Notes: generated by a model from the sequence alone, not told the origin. A stretch of DNA of 17,720 nucleotides from Veillonella sp. (GCF_019414865.1 NZ_DXLG01000030.1:1-17720); one strand, 5' to 3'. Shown: positions 1 to 8,138, counted from the stretch's first letter. Made by a program: numbers and translations.

Positions 1-40
1 ATCTATAAGTGGATTATCTTTATATTAATAACGTGAAATC

Positions 41-76
41 ATAACGGTTCTATTGACAATTCTATAGAACCGTTAT
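41..76. repeat. 13-bp perfect inverted repeat over the his promoter (operator candidate 1)
   Basis: The arms ATAACGGTTCTAT (41-53) and ATAGAACCGTTAT (64-76) are perfect reverse complements separated by 10 bp. The repeat covers the -35 box and the spacer of the his promoter, where a bound repressor would block RNA polymerase. There is no T-run after the second arm, so a terminator for an upstream gene is less likely. The binding protein is unknown. Confidence 0.6.
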
Positions 77-81
77 ATTAT
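53..81 (+). promoter_or_regulatory. Sigma-A-type promoter of the his operon
   Basis: A consensus -35 box TTGACA (53-58) is followed after 17 bp by TATTAT (76-81); an overlapping TATAAT lies at 79-84 with a longer spacer. This predicts transcription starting near 88-90, leaving a leader of about 175 nt before the hisZG start. No other promoter of this quality lies ahead of the operon. The call is from sequence match only. Confidence 0.7.
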
Positions 82-89
82 AATTTCAT

Positions 90-107
90 ACTTTAACTAG
101 TTAAAGT
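90..107. promoter_or_regulatory. 18-bp perfect palindrome at the predicted his +1 (TrpR-like operator candidate)
   Basis: ACTTTAACTAGTTAAAGT is a perfect palindrome that starts at the predicted transcription start. Its core AACTAGTTAA also occurs in the Escherichia coli trp operator bound by TrpR. TrpR-superfamily regulators (the HisR/YerC type) are known to control his genes in Firmicutes, so this is a plausible HisR-type operator. The palindrome is seen directly; the regulator assignment is inference. Confidence 0.55.
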
Positions 108-266
108 GGTAAAATAGAAAAGTATCGATATAGGTAAAATTTTTCTCATAATAAATTGAATAGCTATATGAGTTGAGTTACCACGGAATTTGCGTTGTTA
201 GTAACGAATATAGCTTTAACCGGCATGAGAAATGATATAGATCAAATAATAGAAAGGATGTTTACG

Positions 267-1868
267 ATGGTACAGCAGCAATTACCTACGGGGTTCCGTG
301 ATGATATAGGGGCCGTAGCGGAGCGCAAGGATGATGTGAGCCAATATGTGCTCGGTCTATGTCGTAGCCGCCAATACACAAAGATCTCTACACCTCTTGT
401 GGAGTACAAGGATGTATTTAATGGCTATGCAATGGGGCGCGGTCAGCATATGTACGAGTTCATGGATAGTTCTGATGAGTCTGTCGTAATTCGTCCTGAT
501 TTGACTATGCCAATCGGTCGTTTCTTGGCGACTACCAATATTGAATTGCCTCGCACGTTCTATTACTTAGGCGATGTGTTCATGAAAAATAAAAAGCACC
601 GCGGAGATGTGAACCAAGTAACGCAAGGCGGCATTGAGATGGTCGGTTATGAAGGCATTGAAGCCGAGCAAGAGTGTTTTGCCATTATCAAAGAGGTAAA
701 CGAAACGCAGCTTGGTAATAATTTGCTATTAGAAATTGGGGATGCTCGTTTCTCTCGCGCTATTACTGATGCTCTTGGTCTTAGTGATGAAGAAAAATCT
801 GAGCTCCTCGATGCTTTGTTTACTAAATACTTGCCACGTTATAACGAGTTGATTTCCGACTTTAAAAATAGTGCGTTATATCCATTCTTGACTGTATGGC
901 CACGCTTGTTCGGCACGGTCCGAGATATTAAGGATGAGCTTAATCAAATCATCTTGCCTGCAGCGGCGCAACGTATTTTAGATAATCTCGTAGATATGGC
1001 GAACCAAGTGGCTCAAACAGGCCAACAGGTTCGCATTGATGTGTCTACAGAGCCGCTTCAATCCTATTACACAGGCCTCACCTTTAGAGGCTATGTGGAT
1101 GGTGTGTCTCAATACATTGTTAGCGGCGGTCGTTATGACGGCTTGCTATCTAGCTTTGATGGTACGCCGATGCCTGCGGTTGGTATGGCTTTCAACATCG
1201 ACGTGTTGACTGATGTGACCTTGAATGGTGAAAGCAACAATCAAGATAATGGTAAATTGCGTATCGCTTTGACAAAGGGTCGCGTAGAGAAAGATTTCAT
1301 TCCTCTCTTGGAGTCCTGTGGCGTAGATTGTGAGCCATTGCGCAACAAGGCGCGTAAGCTCATCATTCCGTTGGGCGATGCTATTGAGGTTATCCTTGCT
1401 AAAGGCCCAGATGTAACGACATATTTAAAGAATGGCGTTGTAGACCTTGGTATCGTTGGTAGTGATGTACTAGACGAACAAGACGATACAAGCTATGAAA
1501 TGCTAGATTTACAAACTGGTAAATGCCAATTTATCTTAGCCTCTTTGGCAGGCTATGATCCTAAAGAAGGCCGCCGCCAACGTATCGGTACAAAATACCC
1601 AACCATTACAAAACAGTACTTTGGAGCTCAAGACGTGGAAATCATCAAAATTGAAGGCTCCGTTGAGTTGGCTCCGTTAGTAGGACTTGCTGATGCCATC
1701 GTAGATATTACAGAAACTGGCACAACCTTACGGGAAAACAACTTAGAAATCTTCGACTGGTTGCAAAAGATTTCTACTCGCTTAGTAGCTAATCCATTAG
1801 CGTTAAAACAAAAGAGAAATACCATTTTTAAACTTATAGACCAGCTTTCAGAGGCAATTAATAAATAA
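267..1868 (+). CDS. hisZG: Fused HisZ-HisG: ATP phosphoribosyltransferase with its regulatory subunit
   Basis: A 533-residue protein that joins two subunits normally encoded by separate genes. Residues about 1-315 are HisZ, a histidyl-tRNA-synthetase-like regulatory domain; an LPTGFRDD start and RPDLTMPIGR near residue 76 are visible. A polar linker (about 316-329) leads into short-form HisG (about 330-533), which starts LRIALTKGR and has GIVGSDVL near 395. The PRPP-binding stretch GSVELAPLVG and ETGTTLR lies at about 462-490. HisG catalyses the first committed step, ATP plus PRPP to phosphoribosyl-ATP; short HisG needs HisZ for activity and histidine feedback. ATG 267 was chosen because AGAAAGG (251-257) sits 9 nt upstream and LPTGFRDD follows at once. 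TTG 195 and ATG 225 are in frame but lack a ribosome site. First gene of the operon; no stop or second start is needed between the halves. Confidence 0.93.
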   Translation: MVQQQLPTGFRDDIGAVAERKDDVSQYVLGLCRSRQYTKISTPLVEYKDVFNGYAMGRGQHMYEFMDSSDESVVIRPDLTMPIGRFLATTNIELPRTFYYLGDVFMKNKKHRGDVNQVTQGGIEMVGYEGIEAEQECFAIIKEVNETQLGNNLLLEIGDARFSRAITDALGLSDEEKSELLDALFTKYLPRYNELISDFKNSALYPFLTVWPRLFGTVRDIKDELNQIILPAAAQRILDNLVDMANQVAQTGQQVRIDVSTEPLQSYYTGLTFRGYVDGVSQYIVSGGRYDGLLSSFDGTPMPAVGMAFNIDVLTDVTLNGESNNQDNGKLRIALTKGRVEKDFIPLLESCGVDCEPLRNKARKLIIPLGDAIEVILAKGPDVTTYLKNGVVDLGIVGSDVLDEQDDTSYEMLDLQTGKCQFILASLAGYDPKEGRRQRIGTKYPTITKQYFGAQDVEIIKIEGSVELAPLVGLADAIVDITETGTTLRENNLEIFDWLQKISTRLVANPLALKQKRNTIFKLIDQLSEAINK

Positions 1869-1917
1869 GAGATAGAACTAATAGTGCGAATAGCATAGAT
1901 AGGAAGAAGGATAAGAC

Positions 1918-3195
1918 ATGAAAATTTATAAGGAATCATTAGATACGATGCTTGGTATCGTGCGAAATTACACTCAACAAACTACAGATATGAAAATTGA
2001 ACGCCGCGTGTACGATATCATCGACGATGTGCGCACCAATGGTGATGCGGCTTTAAAGGCATACTCTGAAAAATTTGATGGTGTATCCATTGAGGACTTC
2101 AAGGTGCCTCAAGAGGAAATCGACGCTGCTTATGAGTCCTTATCTGATGATTTGAAAGCTGCTTTATTAAAGGCAAAGGCTAATATTACTGAGTTTCACA
2201 GCCGTGAAATTGAACAAGGCTTTGTAGACATGGATACACCGGGCATCATCCGCGGTCAAAAGGTCATTCCATTGGCTCGCGTTGGCCTTTATGTTCCTGG
2301 CGGTACAGCAGCCTATCCTTCTACTATTATCATGACTGCGTTGCCAGCTAAAATTGCAGGTGTTAAGGAAATCGTTATGGTTACACCTCCTCAAAAGGAT
2401 GGCATCAATTCTGCTGTGTTAGGTGCTGCAAAACTTGCTGGTGTTGATGCGGTATACCAAGTTGGTGGTGCTCAAGGTGTAGCGGCTCTAGCATATGGTA
2501 CGGAAAGCATTCCAAAGGTTGATAAAATCGTAGGCCCTGGCAATATTTACGTAGCCACTGCAAAACGCCAAGTATTCGGTCAAGTTGATATCGACATGAT
2601 TGCGGGCCCAAGTGAAATTGGCGTTATTGCTGACGATAGTGCTAATCCAGTACACCTTGCAGCAGATCTTTTGTCCCAAGCGGAACATGATCCTCGTGCG
2701 CGCGCTATTATGGTTACTACTAATGAAAGCTTAGCTAATACCGTGTCTGATGAGGTAGAACGTCAATTAAAATTATTGCCTCGTGAAAGCATCGCGCGTC
2801 CAGCTATTGAAAATAACAGTTATATTGCTGTTATGGATAGCGTTGAAGACATGTTTACGGTCATGAACGAAGTAGCGCCAGAGCATTTGGAAATCCAATT
2901 GCCAGACCCAATGGGTTACATGAGTCTCGTTCAAAATGCGGGCTCCGTATTCCTTGGTGCCTATGCATCTGAGCCATTGGGAGACTACGTAGGCGGTACA
3001 AATCACGTGTTGCCTACTAGTGGTACAGCACGCTTCTCATCTCCACTTGGTGTATATGATTTCGTAAAACGCACATCCTTTACACAATTTACAAAAGAAC
3101 GATTAGAAGAAGTGGTAACACACATTACTACATTAGCTCGTACAGAAGGCCTTGAAGCACATGCTCGCGCCATCGAAGTACGTTTTGAAAAATAG
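1918..3195 (+). CDS. hisD: Histidinol dehydrogenase
   Basis: A 425-residue, full-length HisD. It catalyses the last two NAD-dependent oxidations, L-histidinol to histidinal to histidine, as a zinc enzyme. The zinc ligands expected from E. coli HisD (Gln259, His262, Asp360, His419) correspond to Gln254, His257, Asp356 and His415. The catalytic Glu-His pair (E. coli 326/327) is Glu322-His323 in APEHLE. Other family signatures are IAGPSEIG and SGTARFSSPLGVYDF. Start ATG 1918 follows AGGAAGAAGG (1901-1910). It lies 49 nt after hisZG on the same strand with no terminator between, so co-transcription is likely. A 107-nt AT-rich gap separates it from hisB. Confidence 0.97.
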   Translation: MKIYKESLDTMLGIVRNYTQQTTDMKIERRVYDIIDDVRTNGDAALKAYSEKFDGVSIEDFKVPQEEIDAAYESLSDDLKAALLKAKANITEFHSREIEQGFVDMDTPGIIRGQKVIPLARVGLYVPGGTAAYPSTIIMTALPAKIAGVKEIVMVTPPQKDGINSAVLGAAKLAGVDAVYQVGGAQGVAALAYGTESIPKVDKIVGPGNIYVATAKRQVFGQVDIDMIAGPSEIGVIADDSANPVHLAADLLSQAEHDPRARAIMVTTNESLANTVSDEVERQLKLLPRESIARPAIENNSYIAVMDSVEDMFTVMNEVAPEHLEIQLPDPMGYMSLVQNAGSVFLGAYASEPLGDYVGGTNHVLPTSGTARFSSPLGVYDFVKRTSFTQFTKERLEEVVTHITTLARTEGLEAHARAIEVRFEK

Positions 3196-3302
3196 CTTAT
3201 AAAGAATATTAGAAAATAGAGTTGGCATCTATATTTATATACATATTTAAAATATAGATTGAATACTAGATTATAAAATAGATTTGAGGTATAGAGGTCG
3301 TT

Positions 3303-3893
3303 ATGATACGGACAGGTACGGTGCAACGCACCACTCAAGAAACAGATATTAAAGTAGAACTTACCCTTGATGGGGCGCAAACGAGCTCCATCTCCACAGG
3401 CATTGGCTTTTTTGACCACATGTTGACACTGCTTGCGAAACACGGACGTTTTGGTCTTGTAGTAGAGGCAAAGGGCGATACCTATGTAGATGCTCACCAC
3501 ACTGTGGAGGACATCGGATTGGCATTAGGTCAAGCCTTGGTGAAAGCCCTTGGCGATAAGGCTGGCATTGAGCGTTACGGTGATGCGTGGGTTCCTATGG
3601 ATGAAGCTTTAACACAAGTTGTAATCGATTTGAGCGGCCGTCCATACCTCGTATTCCAAGGTGAATGGAGCACTCCTGTTCTAGGTGGAAACTTTGAAAC
3701 AGAGCTAGTAGAGGATTTCTTCCAAGCCCTTGCTATGAGCGCTGCTATGAATTTACATGTCCGCAATCTATATGGTCGCAATACACACCACATCATTGAA
3801 AGCATGTTTAAGGCTACAGGCCGTGCTTTGCGCAAGGCGGTTACGATTAACCCAGATATTCAAGGGGTAAATTCTACAAAGGGCGTTATTTAA
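3303..3893 (+). CDS. hisB: Imidazoleglycerol-phosphate dehydratase
   Basis: A 196-residue monofunctional HisB of normal length. It dehydrates imidazoleglycerol phosphate to imidazole-acetol phosphate and uses Mn in the active site. The paired-histidine metal motifs are intact: DAHHTVED (His65-His66) and HHIIE (His162-His163), plus GFFDHML near the N terminus. There is no N-terminal histidinol-phosphatase domain of the enterobacterial type, so the phosphatase step must come from another gene. Start ATG 3303 follows a modest GAGG at 3294-3297. Confidence 0.97.
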   Translation: MIRTGTVQRTTQETDIKVELTLDGAQTSSISTGIGFFDHMLTLLAKHGRFGLVVEAKGDTYVDAHHTVEDIGLALGQALVKALGDKAGIERYGDAWVPMDEALTQVVIDLSGRPYLVFQGEWSTPVLGGNFETELVEDFFQALAMSAAMNLHVRNLYGRNTHHIIESMFKATGRALRKAVTINPDIQGVNSTKGVI

Positions 3894-3919
3894 TATAGTC
3901 ATTGAATAAAGGAGAACCT

Positions 3920-4639
3920 ATGATTTTTCCAGCTATAGATTTACAAGATGGTCGCAGCGTTCGCCTCTATAAAGGTGACTTTGCACAGGAAACGGTGATC
4001 AATCCTGATCCAGTAGACCAAGCAAAACAATATGAAAATGCTAAGGTTGGGGCGCTACACCTCGTCGATTTAGACGGTGCTAAGGCGGGCAAACCTGTTA
4101 ACGTAGACATTGTAAAAGCAGTGCGTGAAGCTTTCACAGGTATTCTTGAAATCGGTGGAGGCATTCGAGATAAAGCGGCTGTTGACCTCTATTTAGGTTT
4201 AGGTGTAGACCGCGTTATCTTAGGCTCCGTAGCACTCAAAAATCCAGAGCTTACCAAACAAGTGATTGCTGAATATGGTGCAGAGCGCATCGTCATCGGT
4301 GTAGACGGCAAAAATGGTAAGGTCGCTGCTGAAGGTTGGCTCGATCAATCCGATGTGCCTATGACCAATTTAATCGGTGCTATGGTTGAAGGCGGCGCAA
4401 AGTACTTCATCGTTACCGATGTGGACCGCGATGGTACCATGCAAGGCGCTAACGAGGACTTGCTTGGTAATTTGCAAAAAGAATTCCCTACAGCGCGCAT
4501 TGTTGCGTCTGGTGGCGTTCGTAATTTAGAAGATATTAAATCCCTTGAAGCCAAAGACGTTATGGATAGCATCGTTGGTAAGGCTTTGTATGAAGGAACG
4601 ATTACATTAGAGGAAATTGCCGGGTACAATCAACGGTAA
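3920..4639 (+). CDS. hisA: ProFAR isomerase (HisA)
   Basis: A 239-residue TIM-barrel enzyme that opens the ribose of ProFAR by an Amadori rearrangement to give PRFAR, the HisF substrate. The catalytic Asp in the first strand (AIDLQDG, Asp7) and the second Asp (VIGVDGKNG) are present. The C-terminal half carries the DVDRDGTM and ASGGVRN phosphate-binding turns. ATG 3920 is preferred over an in-frame TTG at 3902 because AAAGGAGA (3908-3915) fits it. It starts 26 nt after hisB, with hisF 27 nt downstream. Confidence 0.96.
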   Translation: MIFPAIDLQDGRSVRLYKGDFAQETVINPDPVDQAKQYENAKVGALHLVDLDGAKAGKPVNVDIVKAVREAFTGILEIGGGIRDKAAVDLYLGLGVDRVILGSVALKNPELTKQVIAEYGAERIVIGVDGKNGKVAAEGWLDQSDVPMTNLIGAMVEGGAKYFIVTDVDRDGTMQGANEDLLGNLQKEFPTARIVASGGVRNLEDIKSLEAKDVMDSIVGKALYEGTITLEEIAGYNQR

Positions 4640-4666
4640 CTTGAACACTTAGTGGGGAGTAGAATT

Positions 4667-5425
4667 ATGTTAGCGAAACGAATCATTCCGTGCCTTGATG
4701 TGGATGATGGGCGCGTTAAAAAAGGGGTTAACTTTGTTAATCTCGTAGATGTAGGTAGTCCCGTAGATATTGCGGCCTCCTATGAACAGCAACAGGCTGA
4801 CGAATTAGTATTCTTAGATATTACGGCTACCGTTGATACACGGACCACCATGCGCGACGTGGTGCAAGAGATTTCTTCCCAGGTATTTATGCCGCTCACC
4901 GTTGGTGGTGGTATCAAGAGCATTGAGGATATGACGGCTTTGTTGAAAGCTGGCGCCGACAAGGTATCTTTGAATTCGGCAGCTCTTGCAAATCCTGAAC
5001 TCATCACAGAAGGAGCTCAAAAGTTTGGTAACCAATGTATGGTAGTGGCTATCGATGTAAAAACAGACGAAGAGACTGGCGAATGGTACGCTTATACGCA
5101 TGGTGGTCGTAAGCGCACCGAATGGAAAGCCCTCGATTGGGCTAAGGAAGCTGTCTCTCGTGGAGCAGGGGAATTGCTTGTAACGAGCATGGATAAGGAC
5201 GGCACTAAATCTGGCTTTGATATCGAACTATATAAGGCCATTGAAGCCTTTGTAGATGTACCTATTATCGCATCTGGCGGAGCCGGCAAGGTTCAAGATT
5301 TTATAGACCTCTTCGAGCAAACTGGCGTTACTGGTGCACTAGCTGCATCTATCTTCCACTTTGGAGAAATTAAAATTCCTGATCTTAAAAACGAATTACG
5401 AGCTCGAGGAATTACCGTACGATAA
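4667..5425 (+). CDS. hisF: Imidazole glycerol phosphate synthase cyclase subunit (canonical HisF)
   Basis: A 252-residue TIM barrel. With ammonia from HisH it converts PRFAR to imidazoleglycerol phosphate and AICAR. All active-site residues known from Thermotoga HisF are present: Asp11 and Lys19 in CLDVDDGRVKKG, the second catalytic Asp in VVAIDVK, and the phosphate-binding turns DKDGTKSG and ASGGAG. The HGGRKRT loop is also canonical. Start ATG 4667 follows GGGGAG (4654-4659); an in-frame GTG at 4652 lies on top of that site. This is the copy expected to do the histidine-pathway reaction; compare the divergent copy at 8139. Confidence 0.97.
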   Translation: MLAKRIIPCLDVDDGRVKKGVNFVNLVDVGSPVDIAASYEQQQADELVFLDITATVDTRTTMRDVVQEISSQVFMPLTVGGGIKSIEDMTALLKAGADKVSLNSAALANPELITEGAQKFGNQCMVVAIDVKTDEETGEWYAYTHGGRKRTEWKALDWAKEAVSRGAGELLVTSMDKDGTKSGFDIELYKAIEAFVDVPIIASGGAGKVQDFIDLFEQTGVTGALAASIFHFGEIKIPDLKNELRARGITVR

Positions 5426-5538
5426 AAGTAATTTACATAATTAGAGTATGGTAAACGGCTTAAATGCCTCCACTATGGTAAAGGTACTAAACAAAACATT
5501 GAATTTTGAAAAGATTACTTGTATTAAAGGATTACTAT

Positions 5539-5856
5539 ATGAAACCGGATTTTGAAAAAGGAAATGGCTTATTGCCAACGGTTGTGCAAGACGCAGACAC
5601 AAAAGACGTGCTCATGGTGGCGTGGATGAACGAAGAAAGCTTTCACAAAACCCTAGAAACAAAGGAAACGTGGTTTTGGTCTCGTTCTCGCCAAGAACTA
5701 TGGCACAAGGGCGGCACGAGTGGCAATGTGCAGCATGTGGTGAGTATGGCCCTCGATTGCGACGGAGATACATTGCTCATTCAAGTTAAGCCAGAAGGCC
5801 CTGCGTGTCACACTGGGCGTACAAGCTGTTTCTTTAACGATGTAGATTGGAGTTAG
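5539..5856 (+). CDS. hisI: Phosphoribosyl-AMP cyclohydrolase
   Basis: A 105-residue stand-alone HisI that opens the adenine ring of phosphoribosyl-AMP, the third pathway step. The metal-binding DCDGD (Asp73-Asp77) and zinc cysteines in the C-terminal CHTGRTSCF (Cys90, Cys97) are present, as is the ELWHKGGTSGN substrate motif. ATG 5539 is preceded by AAAGG (5526-5530). A TTG at 5506 would extend the frame but lacks a ribosome site and family similarity. The gene ends 2 nt before hisE, so the two consecutive enzymes, fused in many bacteria, are separate here but closely packed. Confidence 0.95.
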   Translation: MKPDFEKGNGLLPTVVQDADTKDVLMVAWMNEESFHKTLETKETWFWSRSRQELWHKGGTSGNVQHVVSMALDCDGDTLLIQVKPEGPACHTGRTSCFFNDVDWS

Positions 5857-5858
5857 TT

Positions 5859-6185
5859 ATGGCACAACAAACATTGAACGAATTATACGAAATTATTAAG
5901 AACCGCAAAGCGCAACCTAAGGAAGGTTCTTATACGAATTATTTATTTGATAAAGGTCTCGACAAAATCTTGAAAAAGGTAGGTGAAGAGGCTACAGAGG
6001 TTGTCATCGCTGCAAAGAACGAAGATCCTCAAGAGTTGATTTACGAAACAGCAGATGTGTTGTATCACTTGCTCGTATTATTAGCAGAGAAAAATATTCC
6101 TTACGAAGCCATTGAGGCAGAACTTGCGAGCCGTGAAGGGGTAGTGAGCAAGACTACAGATCGCCCAGAGATTACGAATTTATAA
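5859..6185 (+). CDS. hisE: Phosphoribosyl-ATP pyrophosphatase
   Basis: A 108-residue all-helical MazG-like enzyme that removes pyrophosphate from phosphoribosyl-ATP, the second pathway step. The metal-binding helix pair is visible in KVGEEATEVVIAAKN and YETADVLYHLL. The ribosome site GGAG (5848-5851) lies inside the end of hisI and the start is 2 nt past the hisI stop, which suggests translational coupling. TTG 5847 in the same frame is less likely because it overlaps that site. Confidence 0.95.
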   Translation: MAQQTLNELYEIIKNRKAQPKEGSYTNYLFDKGLDKILKKVGEEATEVVIAAKNEDPQELIYETADVLYHLLVLLAEKNIPYEAIEAELASREGVVSKTTDRPEITNL

Positions 6186-6222
6186 TATACTTCATTAAGA
6201 AAATAGTTAGAAAGGATAGCCT

Positions 6223-7299
6223 ATGAAAGAGATAATTCGCACATTGAAACCCTATATACCAGAGGAGCCTGCTGCAGCGGTAAAGGAACGTCTTGGGGTA
6301 GACCGTTTAGTGCGCTTGTCAGCAAATGAAAACCCATATGGTACATCTCCATTAGTGCGTGAGGCTATCCTTAGCTATGTCACATATAATGATGCTAACT
6401 ATTATCCTGATGGTAATGCTACCGACTTGCGTATGAAATTGGCTGCGTATTGGAAGGTACAACCAGAGCAACTCGTTATCGGTGTAGGCCTTGATGAGGT
6501 TATTGCCATGGTCAATAAAACATTGATCAGCGCTGGTGACTCCATCGTGGTAAGCGTGCCAGCTTTCTCCGAGTATGCTTTAAATGGTCTCGTTGAGGGT
6601 GCTGAAATTCGCGAGGTCCAAGCTGATTTTGAAACAGGTCACTATGATTTCGCCGCACTGTTAAAAGCTGTAGATGACACAACACGCCTCGTATGGATTT
6701 GTAATCCTAATAACCCTACAGGTACCTATGAGACTGTTGAAGATATCCGTAACTTTATTGCAAAAGTACCAAAAGACACACTAGTTATTATCGATGAGGC
6801 CTATATTGACTTCGTTACATCCGTAGATGTTCCTACAGCACGTGCATTACTAGATGAGTTCCCAAATGTAGCTATTATGCGTACCTTCTCTAAGGCGTAT
6901 GGCCTTGCTAATTACCGTGTAGGCTATATGATGACGCCTTTAGAGCTTGCGAACTATATGCAAACTATCCGCTTGCCATATAATCTTAATACTTTATCCC
7001 AAGTAGCAGCAGAAGCAGCCTTTGATGATCAAGCATTCTTAACAAGAACGATATCTCAAAATGCAGAAGAGCGGGCTAAATGGGAGAGCTTGTTTGATGA
7101 ATTAGGTATTCACTACTACAAGAGTGAAGCGAACTTTATTTTCTTTTCCGTATCTGATGCGGAAGGCTTAGCCGATGCATGGTTAAAAGAAGGTTATCAA
7201 GTGCGCCGTGGGCAACGGGAAGGTTGGTTGAGACTTACCATTCCAATGGCTCAAGATGGAGCTGTTATGCACGGTATATTAAAACAATTCATGAATTAA
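6223..7299 (+). CDS. hisC: Histidinol-phosphate aminotransferase
   Basis: A 358-residue fold-type I PLP aminotransferase that transfers the amino group of glutamate to imidazole-acetol phosphate. The Schiff-base lysine is Lys224 in TFSKAYGLA. Other signatures are SANENPYG near the N terminus, NPNNPTGTY before the middle, and the phosphate-contacting RVGYM just after the lysine. HisC-like proteins can be hard to tell from other class I aminotransferases, but the position in the operon supports HisC. The start follows AAAGGA (6211-6216). A 200-bp gap without a terminator follows. Confidence 0.94.
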   Translation: MKEIIRTLKPYIPEEPAAAVKERLGVDRLVRLSANENPYGTSPLVREAILSYVTYNDANYYPDGNATDLRMKLAAYWKVQPEQLVIGVGLDEVIAMVNKTLISAGDSIVVSVPAFSEYALNGLVEGAEIREVQADFETGHYDFAALLKAVDDTTRLVWICNPNNPTGTYETVEDIRNFIAKVPKDTLVIIDEAYIDFVTSVDVPTARALLDEFPNVAIMRTFSKAYGLANYRVGYMMTPLELANYMQTIRLPYNLNTLSQVAAEAAFDDQAFLTRTISQNAEERAKWESLFDELGIHYYKSEANFIFFSVSDAEGLADAWLKEGYQVRRGQREGWLRLTIPMAQDGAVMHGILKQFMN

Positions 7300-7365
7300 T
7301 CAATATGGGATATATCATATATACTAATAATTCGCGCCTTATGATATCAACTTTCATTCTATAGA

Positions 7366-7458
7366 ATGGAGTTTAGCTTTTACCCAATTGAATGGCAGGA
7401 GTTTGTATCCTGTTTAGAGAATATATATAACGAAAACGACGTGAACGACGAGCCCTAG
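7366..7458 (+). CDS. Possible 30-residue small ORF between hisC and hisH
   Basis: ATG 7366 opens a 30-codon frame, MEFSFYPIEWQEF followed by an acidic tail ending in NDEP, with a TAG stop. The composition looks protein-like, with aromatic residues first and acidic ones later. There is no ribosome site upstream, and the ATG lies inside the palindrome CATTCTATAGAATG. It has no His codons, so it is not a histidine leader peptide. It may be a real microprotein, the decayed end of a gene, or chance. Confidence 0.25.
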   Translation: MEFSFYPIEWQEFVSCLENIYNENDVNDEP

Positions 7459-7473
7459 TAATGACTGGGGCTC
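7450..7473 (+). other. 10-bp RNA hairpin just ahead of hisH
   Basis: GAGCCCTAGT (7450-7459) pairs with ACTGGGGCTC (7464-7473) through nine Watson-Crick pairs and one G-U pair around an AATG loop. The next bases are ATTAAGG rather than a T-run, so it is not a terminator. It may mark a processing site, stabilise the downstream hisH-hisF2 message, or be part of a leader. It sits 13 nt before the hisH ribosome site. Confidence 0.5.
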
Positions 7474-7499
7474 ATTAAGGCTGTTGAAAGGAGTATATT

Positions 7500-8126
7500 A
7501 TGATTGCCATTATAGATTATGATGCGGGCAATACATTTAATGTCCAGAAAGCGTTGGCCTACATCGGACTTGATGCGGTGCTAACAGCAGATCCTGAGGT
7601 TATACTAAATGCCGATGGTGTTCTCTTGCCAGGTGTAGGCGCCTATGCGTCGGCAGTAGCCATTCTTAAAGAGCGTGGTCTCGTCGATGTCATTCATGAA
7701 GTGGTGAAACGAGAAATACCATTATTAGGTATTTGCTTGGGGATGCAGCTATTATTTGAAGAGTCCGAAGAATATGGGCCAACACCAGGCTTAGGACTTA
7801 TTCCAGGCAAGGTAAAAGAAATCCCTCGTGACCTTGGCCTCAGTGTACCTCACATGGGGTGGAACAAAAATACAGTGCACCATCCAGACAGTGCTTTCAG
7901 CAATGTAGACAATCAATATACCTATTTCGTTCATTCCTATTATGTAGATACAGACCCTGAATTTATTACATCCACTGCAAATTATGGCATCGATGTACCT
8001 GGCGTTGTGGAGCGCGGTAGGGTGTATGGAATGCAATTCCATCCTGAAAAAAGTGGTGTAGTAGGTTTAAATCTATTGCGTGCATTTGGCAATATTACGG
8101 AAGCCTATGCAGCGGCGAAACAATAG
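7500..8126 (+). CDS. hisH: Imidazole glycerol phosphate synthase glutaminase subunit
   Basis: A 208-residue class I glutamine amidotransferase that releases ammonia from glutamine and passes it to HisF. The catalytic triad is complete: Cys79 in GICLGMQLL, His181 and Glu183 in MQFHPEKSG. Lys184, used for contact with HisF, and PHMGWN are also present. The N terminus DYDAGNTFNVQKAL matches the HisH style of other Firmicutes. It is the only hisH in the window and would have to serve the canonical HisF encoded 2 kb upstream, yet it is physically paired with the divergent HisF2 12 nt downstream. Start ATG 7500 follows AAAGGAG (7487-7493). Confidence 0.95.
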   Translation: MIAIIDYDAGNTFNVQKALAYIGLDAVLTADPEVILNADGVLLPGVGAYASAVAILKERGLVDVIHEVVKREIPLLGICLGMQLLFEESEEYGPTPGLGLIPGKVKEIPRDLGLSVPHMGWNKNTVHHPDSAFSNVDNQYTYFVHSYYVDTDPEFITSTANYGIDVPGVVERGRVYGMQFHPEKSGVVGLNLLRAFGNITEAYAAAKQ

Positions 8127-8138
8127 GAGGGTCATTCT

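Noticed and set aside
177..205. GTTAC/GTAAC pairing in the his leader
   Set aside because: Five base pairs around a 19-nt loop is within what chance would give.
3227..3259. 10-bp inverted repeat ATCTATATTT/AAATATAGAT between hisD and hisB
   Set aside because: Perfect but wholly AT-rich in a very AT-rich gap, with no T-run, so it is probably weak or chance; it is not evidence of a break in the operon.
3003..3500. 165-codon open frame on the minus strand across hisD and hisB
   Set aside because: It is antisense to two well-supported genes, spans their AT-rich gap, and its translation has no recognisable motif.
7366..7458. Histidine attenuation leader peptide
   Set aside because: The small frame has no His codons and no terminator follows it, so classical his attenuation is not supported.
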